Assembly: GCA_027559495.1 (NCBI GenBank) | Contig: JAMXSV010000003.1 | Location: 3,658,001 to 3,722,000 of the forward strand | Origin: Aurifilum marmelostoma | Lineage: Eukaryota; Ascomycota; Sordariomycetes; Diaporthales; Cryphonectriaceae | Direction of reading: 5' to 3' | DNA: 64,000 nt | Notes under the pieces: model-generated | What the model was told of the DNA's origin: nothing | Seen by the model: only the letters and a program-made list of their open reading frames with translations | Database searches by the model: none | Program-made: the position numbers and the translations under genes | In this document: positions 1 to 11,897 of the stretch, piece by piece | Position numbering within the stretch: position 1 is the first letter of the stretch | Layout: each line of letters opens with the position of its first letter

Positions 1-3000
1 ACTTCTTCCCTGTGGTTGGTGGCGGCCTCCTGCGACGGGCTGATAAGACCGGACCGATCGCCTTCGACCCTCCTCATTGGACGCCAGCCCGGACTGGACA
101 CGAGCTCTTCCTCGGATCATCAAGACCACCCCGACAGGCGACCCTGATTGGATCCTGCCCCCAACGCAGGGAAACTGGTCATATGCGCCCCCCCTCCCTT
201 CGTCGTCAGCACCAGCATGCTTAGCATCAATCTCGCCCGGAACATCCTGCATGTGCATGTCGATTACAATGCCACAGCACACACCTAACTGGTGGTAGCG
301 CTTGGCACGGCACTATGGCAGTAGCCTGTCACGCCTGTGTGGCGGCTTCTTTTGCTAGACGCGGTTCTATCCCGTGCTATCGGCAGAGTGCAACCCACCC
401 TTGAAAAGCTCCCATGTAACGTTTCTCGGATCTGGTCCTTTTGAGGTGGTGGTGGGCTGCGGCCAGGATGGCATCGCGGCGACATGATCCTCAAGAAACC
501 CTAACCCTCTCCTCAATGTGGACACTGTCGAGCCGACAACAATGCCAAATGGACCCGATGATGAGGCTATTAGGGCTCTACTCCTGCGGCAGTGCCGCTT
601 CACGCCAGGTCGTATAGGGATCAGGAATGCCAAAAAATGGAACGCAGGATGATGAAACACAAAAGTTAATGTTCGAGCTGCTGATTGCGCTGTACCGCTG
701 CTTGATCAACTAATCACCATGACCTCGGGAGCAAGACAACGTTCAAAAGACCGGAAATTGTGATAAAGTGAGACTCTTGCACTCGACGCACTCGAAATTT
801 GAATTGCAGAGGGCTAATCATGTGCATTACGATAGTAGCGCGACAAAGTTGATCTAAAGAAGAAAACAGCCAACCGCCCAACCAACCTAGGCCAGGCGGT
901 CACGCCGCTATCACACACTTCCAAGGTCTAGGAAGCGCACCGTCCACGCTGGCGACTGTGGAAAGGTTTCGAAAGGGCAAGCTTTCAACGCCCTTAGAAA
1001 CAACTGGAGCCCAGGCCTACAGCATCTATGATGCAAAGACCGCCGGAAATCAGATGAAGAGTCACCTTCAAGTTCGGTCCTGCACACATAAAGAAGTATA
1101 TAACGAGGCTGTTGCCCATGCAGGTTCAATCACTTTCTCAGTGTTTGCATCTTTTCTCTCCTGTTTTTCGAAGCAAGTGCTCGGAGTTCTATCATGAGTT
1201 ATGTCATTTGACCAAGGGGTGTATCATCTGTGGCGTTCTATTTTAACGCTGCTATCATGAACACATGTTGAATGATCGCTATGTTCACAAAAAGTCAAAA
1301 CAAAAAATTTTTGCCAAGTGGCAGAGCCTCCCATCCATCCGACCCCATCATGAATCTGTCCTTCTTAGCCTCCAGGTCATGATCCCCTGTTCGTTGTCTC
1401 GACCAAGACACTGCATTGCAGCAAGTCTTTTGTTTTCCACCCCTTTGATCAACTACTTGAGTCCAGCTGTGCATCGTGAGTCGATCGAGTTTCTGAGCGG
1501 CTCTTATCCGATATGCGAGTGCTTCACGAGGTTCATGCAGTGGCCGGTGGCAGCCCTTTGCGATCGTGGCCTAATCATGGGCCGAAGGCAGTCAGTCTTG
1601 ACGATCAAGAGCTGGTGGTACATTGACAACCAGCGTGAACTCACGCTGTTCGCGACCGAAGATCTGATGAGCCGGAGATCCTAGCTGCGGATAGCCACAT
1701 CATGGCCGTGGTCGAGAACTTGATCTTCAGAGCGCAAATCTGTGCAGGCTCATCACACCACCGCATTCAAGTGTGACGTGGACTGATGCAGCAGGGGGAT
1801 TCGGGTGTGAGATGCGAAGTCTCCGTGCTCGTTTGCTATCCCGTGGCCATATTTAGTTACTTCGTTTAGTGCAAGGGCCGATGATGTAGGGCAAAGGAAC
1901 TTGGCTAATTACCTTGTTTCGTCGCCACACTCAAGACTGAGGCCCTACTGCTCGTGATAACTGTCCTGCGGTGGTTTGTCGGCGGGTGCTTGGAGTATCC
2001 ATCGGTCAGCCAAAGGCTGCCAATAGCCAGTTTCCCCTCATTAAGTGTGTGGTCTCCTCATTCGGGTCGGAAAGTCGTAACAAATAATCATCGGGGAAAC
2101 TGGCCTTTGCACAACGATCATGAAATGGATCGCCAATGATGAAGTCACGATTCTTCTCGAGAACAGGCATCGGTCCTGAGCGGCGTGGCGGGATAGCCAT
2201 GAGAAGATGGAGATGACTGAGGCGACTGCAGATACCACCGAGTACTTGTGAAGGCGAATGGCGAGGTTTGTTGGAACAACAAAGTGATGTGTTGGAGATT
2301 GAGCGGCGTCACGAATGTCTCAGTGGTGGTTTTTTCCAGGCGACGAAGCAAGGAGATCGACACCAACCCACGCTGCCAGAATAACTTTACTGCCACAGAA
2401 GCAAGCACCTAGGTGTAGTAGCATGGTCGAATCGATACTCATTATCCGCCAGGGCTTGGATGGGAAGCAAAGTCGGTTGATCTCCGGAAGAAAAAGTATT
2501 GGTCCATAATGTTCAGTATTGACTTCAAAGTTTGCTGCCGTGATTATCATTTCAGTTGTCGTTAACCTACAACCATTGTATACAACTTAATGGCATTTGC
2601 GTTGTTGATGAGAAAGAAATGCATTGATCATTATTCTTATAATCCTATCGAAAAGACCAATAGAGAAGAGAAACCAATCTTGAGGATGTAAACAGCATAA
2701 AGTTCGGAACGCCTTTCAACTGCTGCATTGGCTCTTGCCCAAGACCAAATCGGAAAAACGCTGGATGCACATATGGTTCTTGCTCTACTGCCGGACTTTC
2801 TAATAGCTTATTGCAAGGTGTGCATGCGCTCTGGGCGGATTCTGAATAATTAACCAAAAGCCTTCAGCCTGAGAATGAACTCAAGGGAGCAAAAAAGGCG
2901 ACAACGGCTTCAGAAAAGTCTTGGGGAATTAACTTTACTATGAGCTTACAAGTTCCATGTATGAAAATAATGAAGGTGATTACTCATGGCCTGATGGTGC

Positions 3001-4600
3001 CTGCTCATTTCTTGACGCGGAATGGTGACCGAAACTCTGTCAGCGAATTGTACTGACGCAAATCTTTCCCAGGCTGTCTCTCCCTTCCGCTCCGAGATGC
3101 AGTAGAACTTGACTCTTGGGACATTGCGCAACACGTGCATATTGCTTCAGCATGTCTCGTAAACGCCCGGAAGCTAACACCACCAACGCTGATCCATTGC
3201 TATGAAAGAATGGGAAGCTATTCTATCGGGAGCTGTGCTGGAGAAAGGAGAGAAACAGGAGAGGATGCCAGAAAAGAAGGTGAAAATGAACAGTCAGAGC
3301 AATTGTAACTAATCTTGATAATCTAATCAAGAGGCAGATGCCGGCCAGCAACGCACCAGCCACCCTGTGAGCTATTACTGGCTCTGGCACACTTCCGAGG
3401 TTTGTCGTATAGACTGTTCTCTCTTATTTGTCGTTCTCTATCTGCCCACTCTAGATTGGTGCTGTTAATTGAACCTCTTATGTTTCATGCTATAGAATGA
3501 TTCCCATGAGCATTTCCGGAAGTGAAAACCTCGGCACAGCACAGGATATTCATGTGCATTGTGTTGAATCATGACGAGATGGACTCGGTTCTGCAGCCGC
3601 ACCGCCTGCCTAGGTACAGTAACCAGATGAAGTGGGCCCTCCTGATCAGGCAACGATCGCGAAACCAGGAGTTGCAACACCCTGTCATAATCCCCAAGGA
3701 ACCCTCTCGCGCGCTCAGCAGCAAAGATAGTTCTACAGTCCGAAATCACACCCAGAGGGAGGAGGTAGGGTAATAGGACCATCGGTGAACAAAGCATTCC
3801 CACCAAAGATTAATTACTCCTCGCTTTCTCCATCTCCACCAGCACAAATGGATACAGTACTTTATATGGGCCCTGCGGGCAAACGGCATCTTCCCGACGC
3901 CGACGCGCCCTGCCCACGATCTACCATAATACACAATATACAAACTATAAAGGAGCTCAACCCTCACCATTGCCCGCCTGTGTGACGCTTTCAGAAAGGG
4001 GCCTGACTCCTTCAGTGTGGCCTTCCTGAATAGAAAGCTGCGAGCACTCGTGCTCAGGCGAGCACGCGTCACACGGGATGCGCCCAGCTGAGGGGCCGCA
4101 GGACAAAGCCGTTGCGACCTTCCCATGCACGCAAAGATTCGCAATCGTGGGCGGGCGGTTCAGCTTCCACATTGGGCAGCTGCCTTGTTGCTCAGCGGCC
4201 CCCCTGGTTCATGCGCGATGATACGTCGGCACAGGTGGCAGGGCGCTGCTCTTCTACTTTCCTCACCCTCCACCCCTGTTCATGACGATAATGGCGTGCC
4301 AGCGTGCGACGGACTGACGTCTCCGCTGTCATTCATTCGTGCATCTCTGACCGTTGGTTGGCCGGTTGGTTAAATTTCCATCAGCCTTCGATTGCACGAT
4401 CCGAATATGCTTAATCTAGCACCATGTAATCGGGCTTTCTGGCCCCTGTGGGGAATGCGCGCTGGGCCATATTATGGAGACTCAGCCAGGGATAATCGAC
4501 CTGACGCTATGCCCCTTGGAGATAACAACCAGATCTTGGATGATTGCGACTCGACTGCTGCATATGGGGTACTGGTGCATTGCTCCATCGTGGAAGAATG
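1..4600. other. Gene-poor 4.6 kb stretch
   Basis: No intact gene is recognised on either strand. All open frames are short, overlap one another on both strands and match no family known to me. The one stretch with protein-like composition is 1381-1779 on the plus strand, listed separately. Short minus-strand frames at 2006-2200 and 3465-3806 read somewhat like protein but have no domain, start context or splice partners. Confidence 0.4.
1381..1779 (+). pseudogene. Possible coding relic with in-frame TGA stops
   Basis: The frame starting at 1381 reads as ordinary protein for about 130 codons but is interrupted by TGA at about 1477, 1624 and 1636. All three interruptions are TGA, as expected if TGG (Trp) codons had mutated G to A, the signature of RIP on the complementary strand. 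The residues between stops, for example LDDQELVVH at about 1594-1623, look coding, but no family is recognised. An overlapping open frame at 1265-1684 competes with this reading. This is a weak call that rests on composition alone. Confidence 0.25.
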
Positions 4601-4607
4601 TAGCAGG

Positions 4608-4613
4608 TATAAA
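4608..4613 (+). promoter_or_regulatory. TATA box of the sedolisin gene
   Basis: TATAAA lies 124 bases upstream of the sedolisin start codon at 4737. A pyrimidine-rich leader (about 4650-4700) lies between them, as is common in strongly expressed fungal genes. Confidence 0.5.
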
Positions 4614-4736
4614 GAGCCCACGGTAGTGACGTCTGGGCGGGATCCTCTTTTTCTGTTTCTCTCCCCCCTTCTCTTGGCATCCCGCTTTCTCTCCAGAAGG
4701 TCGGGCCATACCGCTATTCCGTCTGCCAAAACCACC

Positions 4737-6695
4737 ATGGGTCTCATTCAGAGAGCCGCGGTGCTGCTGGCACTCACCAGCACCGCCCTCTCCTTCCCAA
4801 CCCTTAGCAATGTGTGGTCCACCAGCAGCAGCCAGAATGTCTACACCAAGGCTGTTGTCGAGTCCCTTGCCTCTCCCCCCCCGGGGCTGGGTGCAGGACG
4901 ACACTCGCGTCGTTGACAAGGAGGCCGCGACCATCCGCCTCCGCATGCACCTTGTCCACCAGGACATGGACAAGTTCCATGAGACAGCCATGAACATTGC
5001 CACGCCCGGCCACTCCATGTATGGTGCCCACATGAGCCAGAAGGCCATCGACGGTATCATCGCGCCCAAGGATGAGTCCGGCAGCATGGTCATGCAGTGG
5101 CTCGAGAGCGAGGGCCTGGTGGGCTCCGCCAAGTTCTCGAACCGTGGGGACTCCGTCCTCGTCGAGGCGAGCGTCGCACAGATCGAGAGACTTCTCGATG
5201 CTGAGTACAGCGCTTTCTGTGAGTGGGCTATCCCCGTGTTTCTTACTATTCACCAGTCCGCAGGGGCCTAACCACTGACATCCGCTCTCAGACAACGCCG
5301 AATCTGGCGAGACCGTTCTCCGTACCCTGGAGTTTAGCCTCCCGACTGCCCTCAAGGGACACATCGACATGGTGCAGCCCACGACCTTCTTCGGCTTCCG
5401 CAGCTACAAGTCCACCATCTCTGGTGTCCGCCCCCTCGACAAGGCATCTGCGTCCAGTGCGAATGTTGACGCAGTCACGGGCTGTGCGGCGCACGTCGAC
5501 CCCACTTGTCTGGCTAACCTGTACAGCTTCAAGAATGCCGATGCGTACACCACCGGTTTGATGGGTGTTGCCGGTTTCCTGTGAGTAGTCTGATAGCCTA
5601 GCACTGGCATTGATTCTTGATAAAAGGTGAAAGGAGGAAGAGACCCGAGCTGACTGCCGTTCTAGTGAGCAATACGCCATTGCTTCGGATCTCAAGACCT
5701 TCCTGGCCGACTACGCTGTGGAGGGCAACACCGGCGAGTCCTTCACATGCGTCGAGGTGAACGATGGCGAGTGCCCCACAGCAGCCTCCGAGGCTGGCGA
5801 CGAGGCCAACCTCGACATCCAATACTCGCGCGCCATCATTGAGGACGTCCCACTCACATACTACTCCACCGGCGGCCTGGGCGAGTGGCTCGGCTCTGGC
5901 ACCAACACCAACGAGCCCTACGTCGAGTTTCTCGACTACCTCCTCGACCTGGATGACTCGGACCTCCCCAACACCCTCTCCATCTCCTACGGTGATGACG
6001 AGGCCACTGTCCCCGACGACTACGCCACCACAGCCTGCGACCTCTTCTCGCAGCTCGGCGCCCGCGGCGTGTCTATCCTTGTTGCGTCTGGCGATTCTGG
6101 TGTCGGCGGCGCCGGCGACTGCACCGTGGATGGCGTCAAGGAGTTCGCCGTCAGCTTCCCAGCTTCCTGCCCCTGGGTGACCACTGTCGGTGGTACCACG
6201 GGCCAGAGCCCCGAGTCCGCCTGGACCGACTCTGGCGGTGGCTTCTCCTCGCTTTTCGGTCAGCCCAGTTACCAGGCCGCCGCCGTTGACGCCTGGCTCA
6301 CAGACGACACCACCCACGACTCCGTGACCTCCTACTTCAACGCCAGCGGCCGTGCATACCCCGACGTCTCGGCCCAGGCCACCGACTTCGTCATCGTCGT
6401 CGACGGCACCAGCGAGCTGGTCGACGGCACGAGCTGCGCCACGCCCACCTTTGCCAGCGTCATCCAGCTCGTGAACAGCGACCGCATTGCCAACGGCAAG
6501 GCCGGTCTGGGTTTCCTGAACCCCTGGCTGTACGCCAACGCAAGCAGCGCCCTAACCGACATCACAAGCGGTTCCAACGGTGGTTGCCCTGGTATCAGCG
6601 GTGCAGGCTTTGACGCTGTCAGTGGGTGGGATCCTGTGACAGGACTGGGCACGCCTGTCTTCACTTCTCTGTTGGCTGTGAGCAGTGACACGTGA
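4737..6695 (+). CDS. Secreted sedolisin (S53) tripeptidyl-peptidase, one frame slip
   Basis: A secreted acid serine-carboxyl peptidase that trims tripeptides from proteins outside the cell. Exons are 4737-5218, 5292-5580 and 5666-6695; both introns are GT-AG and leave the conserved sequence in register. The protein is about 599 aa: signal peptide (residues 1-20), activation propeptide, then the S53 domain. Catalytic Glu and Asp lie in DEANLDIQ (about residues 303 and 307), the oxyanion Asp in ASGDSG (about 400) and the nucleophile in GTSCATP (Ser about 513). A C-terminal Asp-rich region (DAVSGWDPVTGLG) fits the Ca2+ site. The first exon changes frame at a run of eight C (4875-4882): seven C would keep the signal peptide in frame with the propeptide. 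Without that base the coding length is exactly 600 codons. The ATG at 4737 is chosen because it gives a signal peptide and an ACC-ACC-ATG context. Confidence 0.9.
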
Positions 6696-6963
6696 TGAGC
6701 TGGAGTGGGAATTTGGTGAGGATCATCGTTAGAGAGATATGAGCCGACTCTGCACATATACACTAGTTTCATTTGTGATTAGCACTGTTCTTTTGCTCCC
6801 CCACTGTATATAGCGAAATCCTACTCGTGTTCCCATATGATAACGTACCTATGTGAGTCGTCGAGAATGCTTGATTACTTAGTAATACGTGAAGCCAATG
6901 GTCTTACGGGCATTGGACGGTGATGAATAGTGCAACAGGTGCTAGCTCACGCTTTGTGGGGGT

Positions 6964-7858
6964 TCAACTCGGGCGGCAACAAAGGAATGGAGTATATTGT
7001 CTGGATGATGTGTGGCTGCAGAGTGCTGACACAAGCCGCATCTTCATGAATATACCCTCCCATATTTGTAGCTGCCAGTAATCTAGGTCACTGACGTTGT
7101 CTGGCACGATTCTTCCTTGGGCGCTTGGTTTGTGGACATCCAATGACGCAGGATCCACGGAAACCTCGTCGGCTGACCGATGAGGCGACCTGGCTCTCTC
7201 CAACAGCCGCATAAGAGTCATGATGATGGCCCGTCGTAACAGTCGCCGAAACACACCCGTCGTTGGGTAGTCTGTATCAGCCTTTTTCGAAAGCTTCTCA
7301 AGATAGCCTATGAGTCGCTGAACCGGCTATCAGCCAGGGTGCATGCAGCCTGACCTCTGTACGTGTCGATCTAGCCAACAGAATCTGCGTCCTCGGTAGG
7401 CATTTCATCCACCGCAGTGTTCAAAGCCAAGAGAGAGCTGCACTATCGGATCCGCAACCTTCCGGTGGTTGGGCATCATCATCGAGGACAACGAGGCCAC
7501 GCGTCACGGATAGGAGCTCGTCTCACAGCTGTCGAAGCATGTTAATAATAGGAAATACGCCGGGGTGACCCGTCATCGCATACCGGAGGCCGGCAACTGT
7601 CCAGCCACGAGGATCGGTTTCCCAGCCCTTCTCGCTTAGCCTTTCAAGTCGATATCGTTCCGGATAGTACGCTCTGTTGCGATACTATTGATGACGTTCT
7701 TGTGGGAGAAGCACTGTAAAAGTGTGATTACCATCCCAAAATAGTAGTAGGGTGGCTTCCGTTGTGATGGCTCTACAAGCCTCTCCGAGGGCATCACAAC
7801 GAGGGAGACGGTGAAGCACCGTCAATCTAGGCGGTATCCTGAATGTAGGATACGCCTT
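6964..7858 (-). pseudogene. Broken gene, weakly 2EXR-like, directly downstream of MED18
   Basis: The minus strand just past the MED18 stop carries a clear protein-like frame that is broken. From 7858 downward it reads through a segment ending in LPQERHQ, hits TAG (7685-7687), continues with YYPERYRLERL to TGA (7523-7525), then goes on, slips one base in a CT repeat near 7425, and resumes as ALNTAVDEMPTED. A likely 53-nt intron (about 7322-7374) joins this to the last segment, which ends at the stop at 6964. Both stops are one C-to-T step from sense (CAG, CGA). The CRAITTEATLLLFWDGNHTF stretch recalls the C-x-x-I-x-x-E-A-x-x-x-L-Y-x-x-N-x-F pattern of fungal 2EXR/F-box-type proteins. The N-terminus is missing: the frame starts against the MED18 stop, and the two share the same frame. 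Confidence 0.6.
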
Positions 7859-8843
7859 CTACCGCGCGGCTCCTCCGGTCAGCGACTGGCTCTTACCCAG
7901 TGTCTGAGAGGTGGGCTTCCGCGAGGGGGCAAGCTGCGTGTCGTAATGTCTGCGGTCGATCTCCTTGAACGTGATTCCGCAGGGGGCCAGGTCGTCCCTA
8001 ACCTTGATGAGCGCATCACGCGCGGCCTGCATCTTGTCGGGAGTGTGATCGTCCAGAACATACGAGACGACGGTCAGCATCCACTTGCCGGGGCTGACCT
8101 TCTCTAGTGAGTCAAACGTTGGGAGAATCGTGGATGGGGCGCTCTTGCCGCCATTAGCGCTGGCAGGCACCCTGTAGCAGCGAACCAGGTGGAACTCGAC
8201 GGGATTGTCTCGGTGGTATATGTCATGGCTCTCTTCGATGTGTTCGCCCTTGTAGACGAAGTCATTCTCGGTCAGTATCAGGGGAAGATTGCGCTGGTCG
8301 TAGAGCTCGATCTTCTTGCGCTGCATGATGAGAGATTGGCCGCCCGCGACACTAGAAGGGTCGGGAATCTCGCTCCAAAACAGAGCACCAGGGTTGTTGT
8401 TGAAGTAGTCGTCAGGGATGGGCTCTGATTTTCCAAAATGAAGGTCCTTGTGGACCAAATGACGCGTAGTCACAATGTACGACTGCCTGCGAGGTAGTGT
8501 CAGCTTGTCCGGTGTGTCGGTACAGGCTGCGATCTGAAAAGCGGACCGACCTCTTCAAGATCTCACTCAGCTCCTTCCATGAGGAGTCCACGTAGCCATT
8601 TGGTAGATGGGCCGGGAACTCTGTGTCTGGCAGGCCCAGAGAAAAGATATCAGGCTCTGGAGGCACGCCGTGGATGTGGTTCCTTTTGGTGATGGTCTTG
8701 GGTTGGTTGGGATTCGCGCCTGCAAAGTGCAGAACGCGGTAGATGCGCTGTCGAGCGTCGTCCCATGTATATCCACTGAGAATGGAAACCAGCGCCTCGT
8801 GGTCGACGTCATTGATGAAGGCGGTCATGAATAGTTCGTACAT
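7859..8843 (-). CDS. MED18: Mediator complex subunit 18 (Srb5)
   Basis: A head-module subunit of Mediator, which bridges transcription factors and RNA polymerase II in the nucleus. Exon 1 is 8843-8551 and exon 2 is 8486-7859. The 64-nt intron has a GTCGGT donor and CGCAG acceptor, and the exons sum to 307 codons (306 aa, usual for filamentous fungi). The start MYELFMTAFIND is the characteristic Med18 opening. The RVLHFAGA segment, the QRKKIELYDQRNLP segment in the middle and the FKEIDRRHYDTQ segment near the end match the fungal Med18/Srb5 pattern as I know it. The tail after the DTQ region is short and low-complexity, as is normal. The gene abuts a decayed reading frame at its 3' end, in the same frame beyond the TAG. 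Confidence 0.85.
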
Positions 8844-9747
8844 CTTGAATGACTTGGTCCCGCCGTGAGCCTGGGCCTCGACGGAGAAGACGATGTATTG
8901 CGGAGGAAGTGATCAATGAGCACTGCTGCAGGGTGTCAAGCAGTTTCTTTGCCCAGTGTGAGCTTCTCCAAAGGAAAGGCTTCCAAGAACCCCGAGAGTC
9001 GAGGTGGACGTTTGGGTTTGAGGTTGGAGAGGACGGCAAGCAACCTCGCGTCCGGGAAATGTGGAAGACAGAGGCAGGTAAGCTCAAACAGAAGGCAGGC
9101 TCAACTCAAACCATTGATTATGTCAGCAGATTGGATCTAGCAGGGGTCAACATGCCCATCTTCTAAGAGACAGGGATGGGCCCTGCTAGCCCCCAATCAA
9201 CATCAACTTCAAGTTGACGCTGTTCAAAGAAACCAAAGCTCGGGGTGCTGCTCGAACTTTGACTGTGCTGCAGCATCTAAAAAAGGCCGCAATGTATTGG
9301 ATGTGGCGTGCCCAAAGGACTGGATCCTTTGCTCAACGGTATCAAGACCACTATTGGAGCTCTCCTTTCCTTGCTCCACACCTCTCACAACCCTACCAAG
9401 AGCGCTCGATACACAGCTCCTCCAATCTATAGAAACACCGTTAATGTCCTTCACAGAAAGCACAGCAAATGACACGATAGAAGCGGTGCGGTATCCCATT
9501 TCAATACAGATCTTCAGGGCTGGAACTTGGTGTCAACAGTTTCTCAAGTACTCCTCTATCACACAACCCTCAGAGACCCTTCTCGATCTGGCAGCGGCCG
9601 TAACTATCTAGTATCAGCATCTGGGAAACGACCCAATCTTTTTGTCGATGTGTACACTTATGAGAGCAATACTCTCTTATCTTTCCCAATCATATAGAAT
9701 GCTCCGTATGGCCGTGAAGCCGAAGCCAGGGCAGGCCAGGGCAGTGT
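8844..9747. other. Intergenic region, no supported gene
   Basis: This holds the MED18 5' flank and the 3' flank of the next gene. Open frames exist on both strands (8849-9166 plus, 9224-9499 minus, 9297-9611 plus), but they overlap each other and show no domain, signal or splice partner. Confidence 0.4.
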
Positions 9748-11897
9748 CTACTGCTGGTGCTGCTGCTGCTGCTGCGGTTGATTCCAACGGCGCATCTCAT
9801 GAATGACATACCCGAGGGAATCGAAGCGCTGATTGCCCTGCCGATGAAGCACATTGAGGATCTCCGTCATGCGTTGCTCCACCGTGAACGCGTACAGCAT
9901 CTCGTCACTCGGGTCCTTTGCATCAAGCTAAGGAGAAGTAAGCATAGTCAGCATCAAACCTCATCACAAGTGCATGGAACGCAGGTATTGCTTTCTTACA
10001 AGACGATATCTCCACTCTCCCTCTTCAAGAAGGCAGACAGTCTGCCAGACCGCCCCCACCATGCATTCAGCACTCACGGACTGAACGACTGTGCGAGACA
10101 GGTTGCTTCCGCCCTGGTCGATCACGCAGTTCTCCCACACCCACAGCAAGCCGAAGATGCCGTGCTGGACGTACCACATCCGGGCGTCTAAGTCCTGCAC
10201 GCCTCGGACGATGTCTTGCGTCCATTTCATCATCAGGCCTGCGCTGCCGTTGACAACTTGGGCCACCTCGCGTGCCGTGTGCTCCAGCTGATCAACTGGT
10301 AGGTCTTTGCAGGGGTGGTAAAAGACAGAGTCGAGAATGTCCGTGTATAGCTTGTGGAAACTGGGGGGTCTGGCATAGTGCTGCGAGGCTGCGTCTGTGC
10401 GCCGGTGGTTTGTGCCACAGCCTGCGTAGTAGTGTCTGCGACGGTAGACGCCGTATTGGCAGCAGCTGGACGATCACCGGTGATCTTGACAGAAGTTTGG
10501 TGTTGGCCCAGATCCGAAAGCTCTGGAGAGATATTGCCGTCTGCTCCAACAGGAATTTCGGTCCCATCGAGGATCCGCTTGTCATCTGGTGTGTGCAGAG
10601 CAGCATCGCCCACTTCGTCTGCCTCGTCGAAGCTCGGTGAGACTCGCGCCTCTTGGATCGCCGATGCTGTCTGGGCCTTAGGAGAAGCCCCCCTCTTCGC
10701 TGTTGTCTTGCCCACAGGAGGAGGCCGCTCACCTGGACTGAATTCGGCGTCGCACACAGAGGTTTGCGTCACGGATGGTAGGTTTGGGATATGAGCGTCG
10801 ACTTCGCTGTTTTTGTCGCTGTTTCTACTCTTGCTGTTGTTACCGGGGTTGTCGAGCTCGGAATTGGCACCGCCGACAAAGCTTGACTTGAGACCATGCT
10901 GGACGTAGCTCGCATAGGTCTGGCTGCTCTGATCCCCAGTAGGTGGCTTTCTGGGAGATGGGTCCACTTGGTCAGTCGGAATTGGAGAGCCAGATCTCGG
11001 GATGTCTGGAGTGTTGAGACGAATTCTCTTGCGTCCAGACTCTGGCAGATGGTTGTCCAGGATGTATGGCGCGCCATAAGGTCTGTAAGCCCGTGAATTG
11101 TTGGTCAGGACCTCCTGGAGACCTGTGAATATGCCAAGCCGCTGTGCCTTGTGAGCTACCAAGAGAAACGCCTTGTCAAGGTCGCTTGACAGCATCCAGA
11201 TGATCTCGTCTCTAGTCTTGGTGCTTTTGATGATATTCGAAACAGCCCGCGAGACTGCGTCGTACTGCATGGACTCTCGCCCCGCCTGTGTTGCAACGAA
11301 CGGGACCTGGAGGACAGCAAGGGCGATATTGTAGATAGCAATCAGAGCAACACGTTTCGATTCCCATGAGTCGTCCTGCACCCCGAAGACACCCAGATTG
11401 TCGACACTAAGGTTGATGACGGTTCTCATCATCATCCGAAAGGCCTGTGCATCCCCTTCCCCGAAGCTGGTCTTGAGCTTCCACTTGTTGATGCTGCTGA
11501 TGCATTTGTTGGCGAACTGTTCCAAGTCGACCGCACCGTTAGGTTTGGCTGGCCAGGTGGCTACTTTTGTGACTGATAGCATCTTGCCGCGCAGCTTCTT
11601 TGTCCATGTATCATCGGGCCTCTTCAGCGCTTGTTCCAGTATGATCAGCCTCAGCTCTTGGGGGTTTATATCTGCCACTGCGTCCTGGCAGTCCTTTTCA
11701 GAGAGGACGCTGACTGCAAAGAACAGGTCTGCAAACACTTCTGGAGGAAGACCACTTGGCTGGCTGGGTAAGAAGTGGGTCAGTGTAGTATTGTCGTGGT
11801 CCGAGCCTGTGGTTGACGCATCATGAAGAAGAGTGAAATCGGAGCACGCCGCAGATGTGGAGCTTGTCTTGTTGAGCTCTGTAGTACCAGAGGCCAT
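9748..11897 (-). CDS. Conserved-looking protein of unknown function, one frame slip
   Basis: I do not recognise this protein. Exon 1 is 11897-10000 and exon 2 is 9927-9748, with a textbook intron (GTAAGA donor, TTCTCCTTAG acceptor, 72 nt). The N-terminal 250 residues are helical and compact. The middle is disordered, rich in Ser, Pro and Thr, with basic patches (GRKRIRLN, TAKRG). The C-terminal 130 residues are ordered and aromatic (MWYVQHGIFGLLWVWEN) and end in a short Gln run (QPQQQQQHQQ). The ordered C-terminus is in a different frame from the linker; one extra C in the six-C run (10363-10368) would join them and gives exactly 693 codons (692 aa). An unseen intron in the low-complexity linker is the alternative. 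The start at 11897 (MASGTTELNK) is preferred over 11972, which adds a hydrophobic leader that looks like translated UTR. Confidence 0.6.

Noticed and set aside
4482..5382. Minus-strand frames of 216 and 192 codons over the sedolisin start
   Set aside because: Antisense shadows of a GC-rich coding exon; no domain or start context.
8849..9166. A 105-codon plus-strand frame next to MED18
   Set aside because: Composition is ambiguous and it runs antisense to another open frame; no recognisable motif.
10354..10794. Open frames on both strands (146 codons each) overlapping the unknown 692-aa gene
   Set aside because: They lie within its low-complexity linker and have no features of their own.
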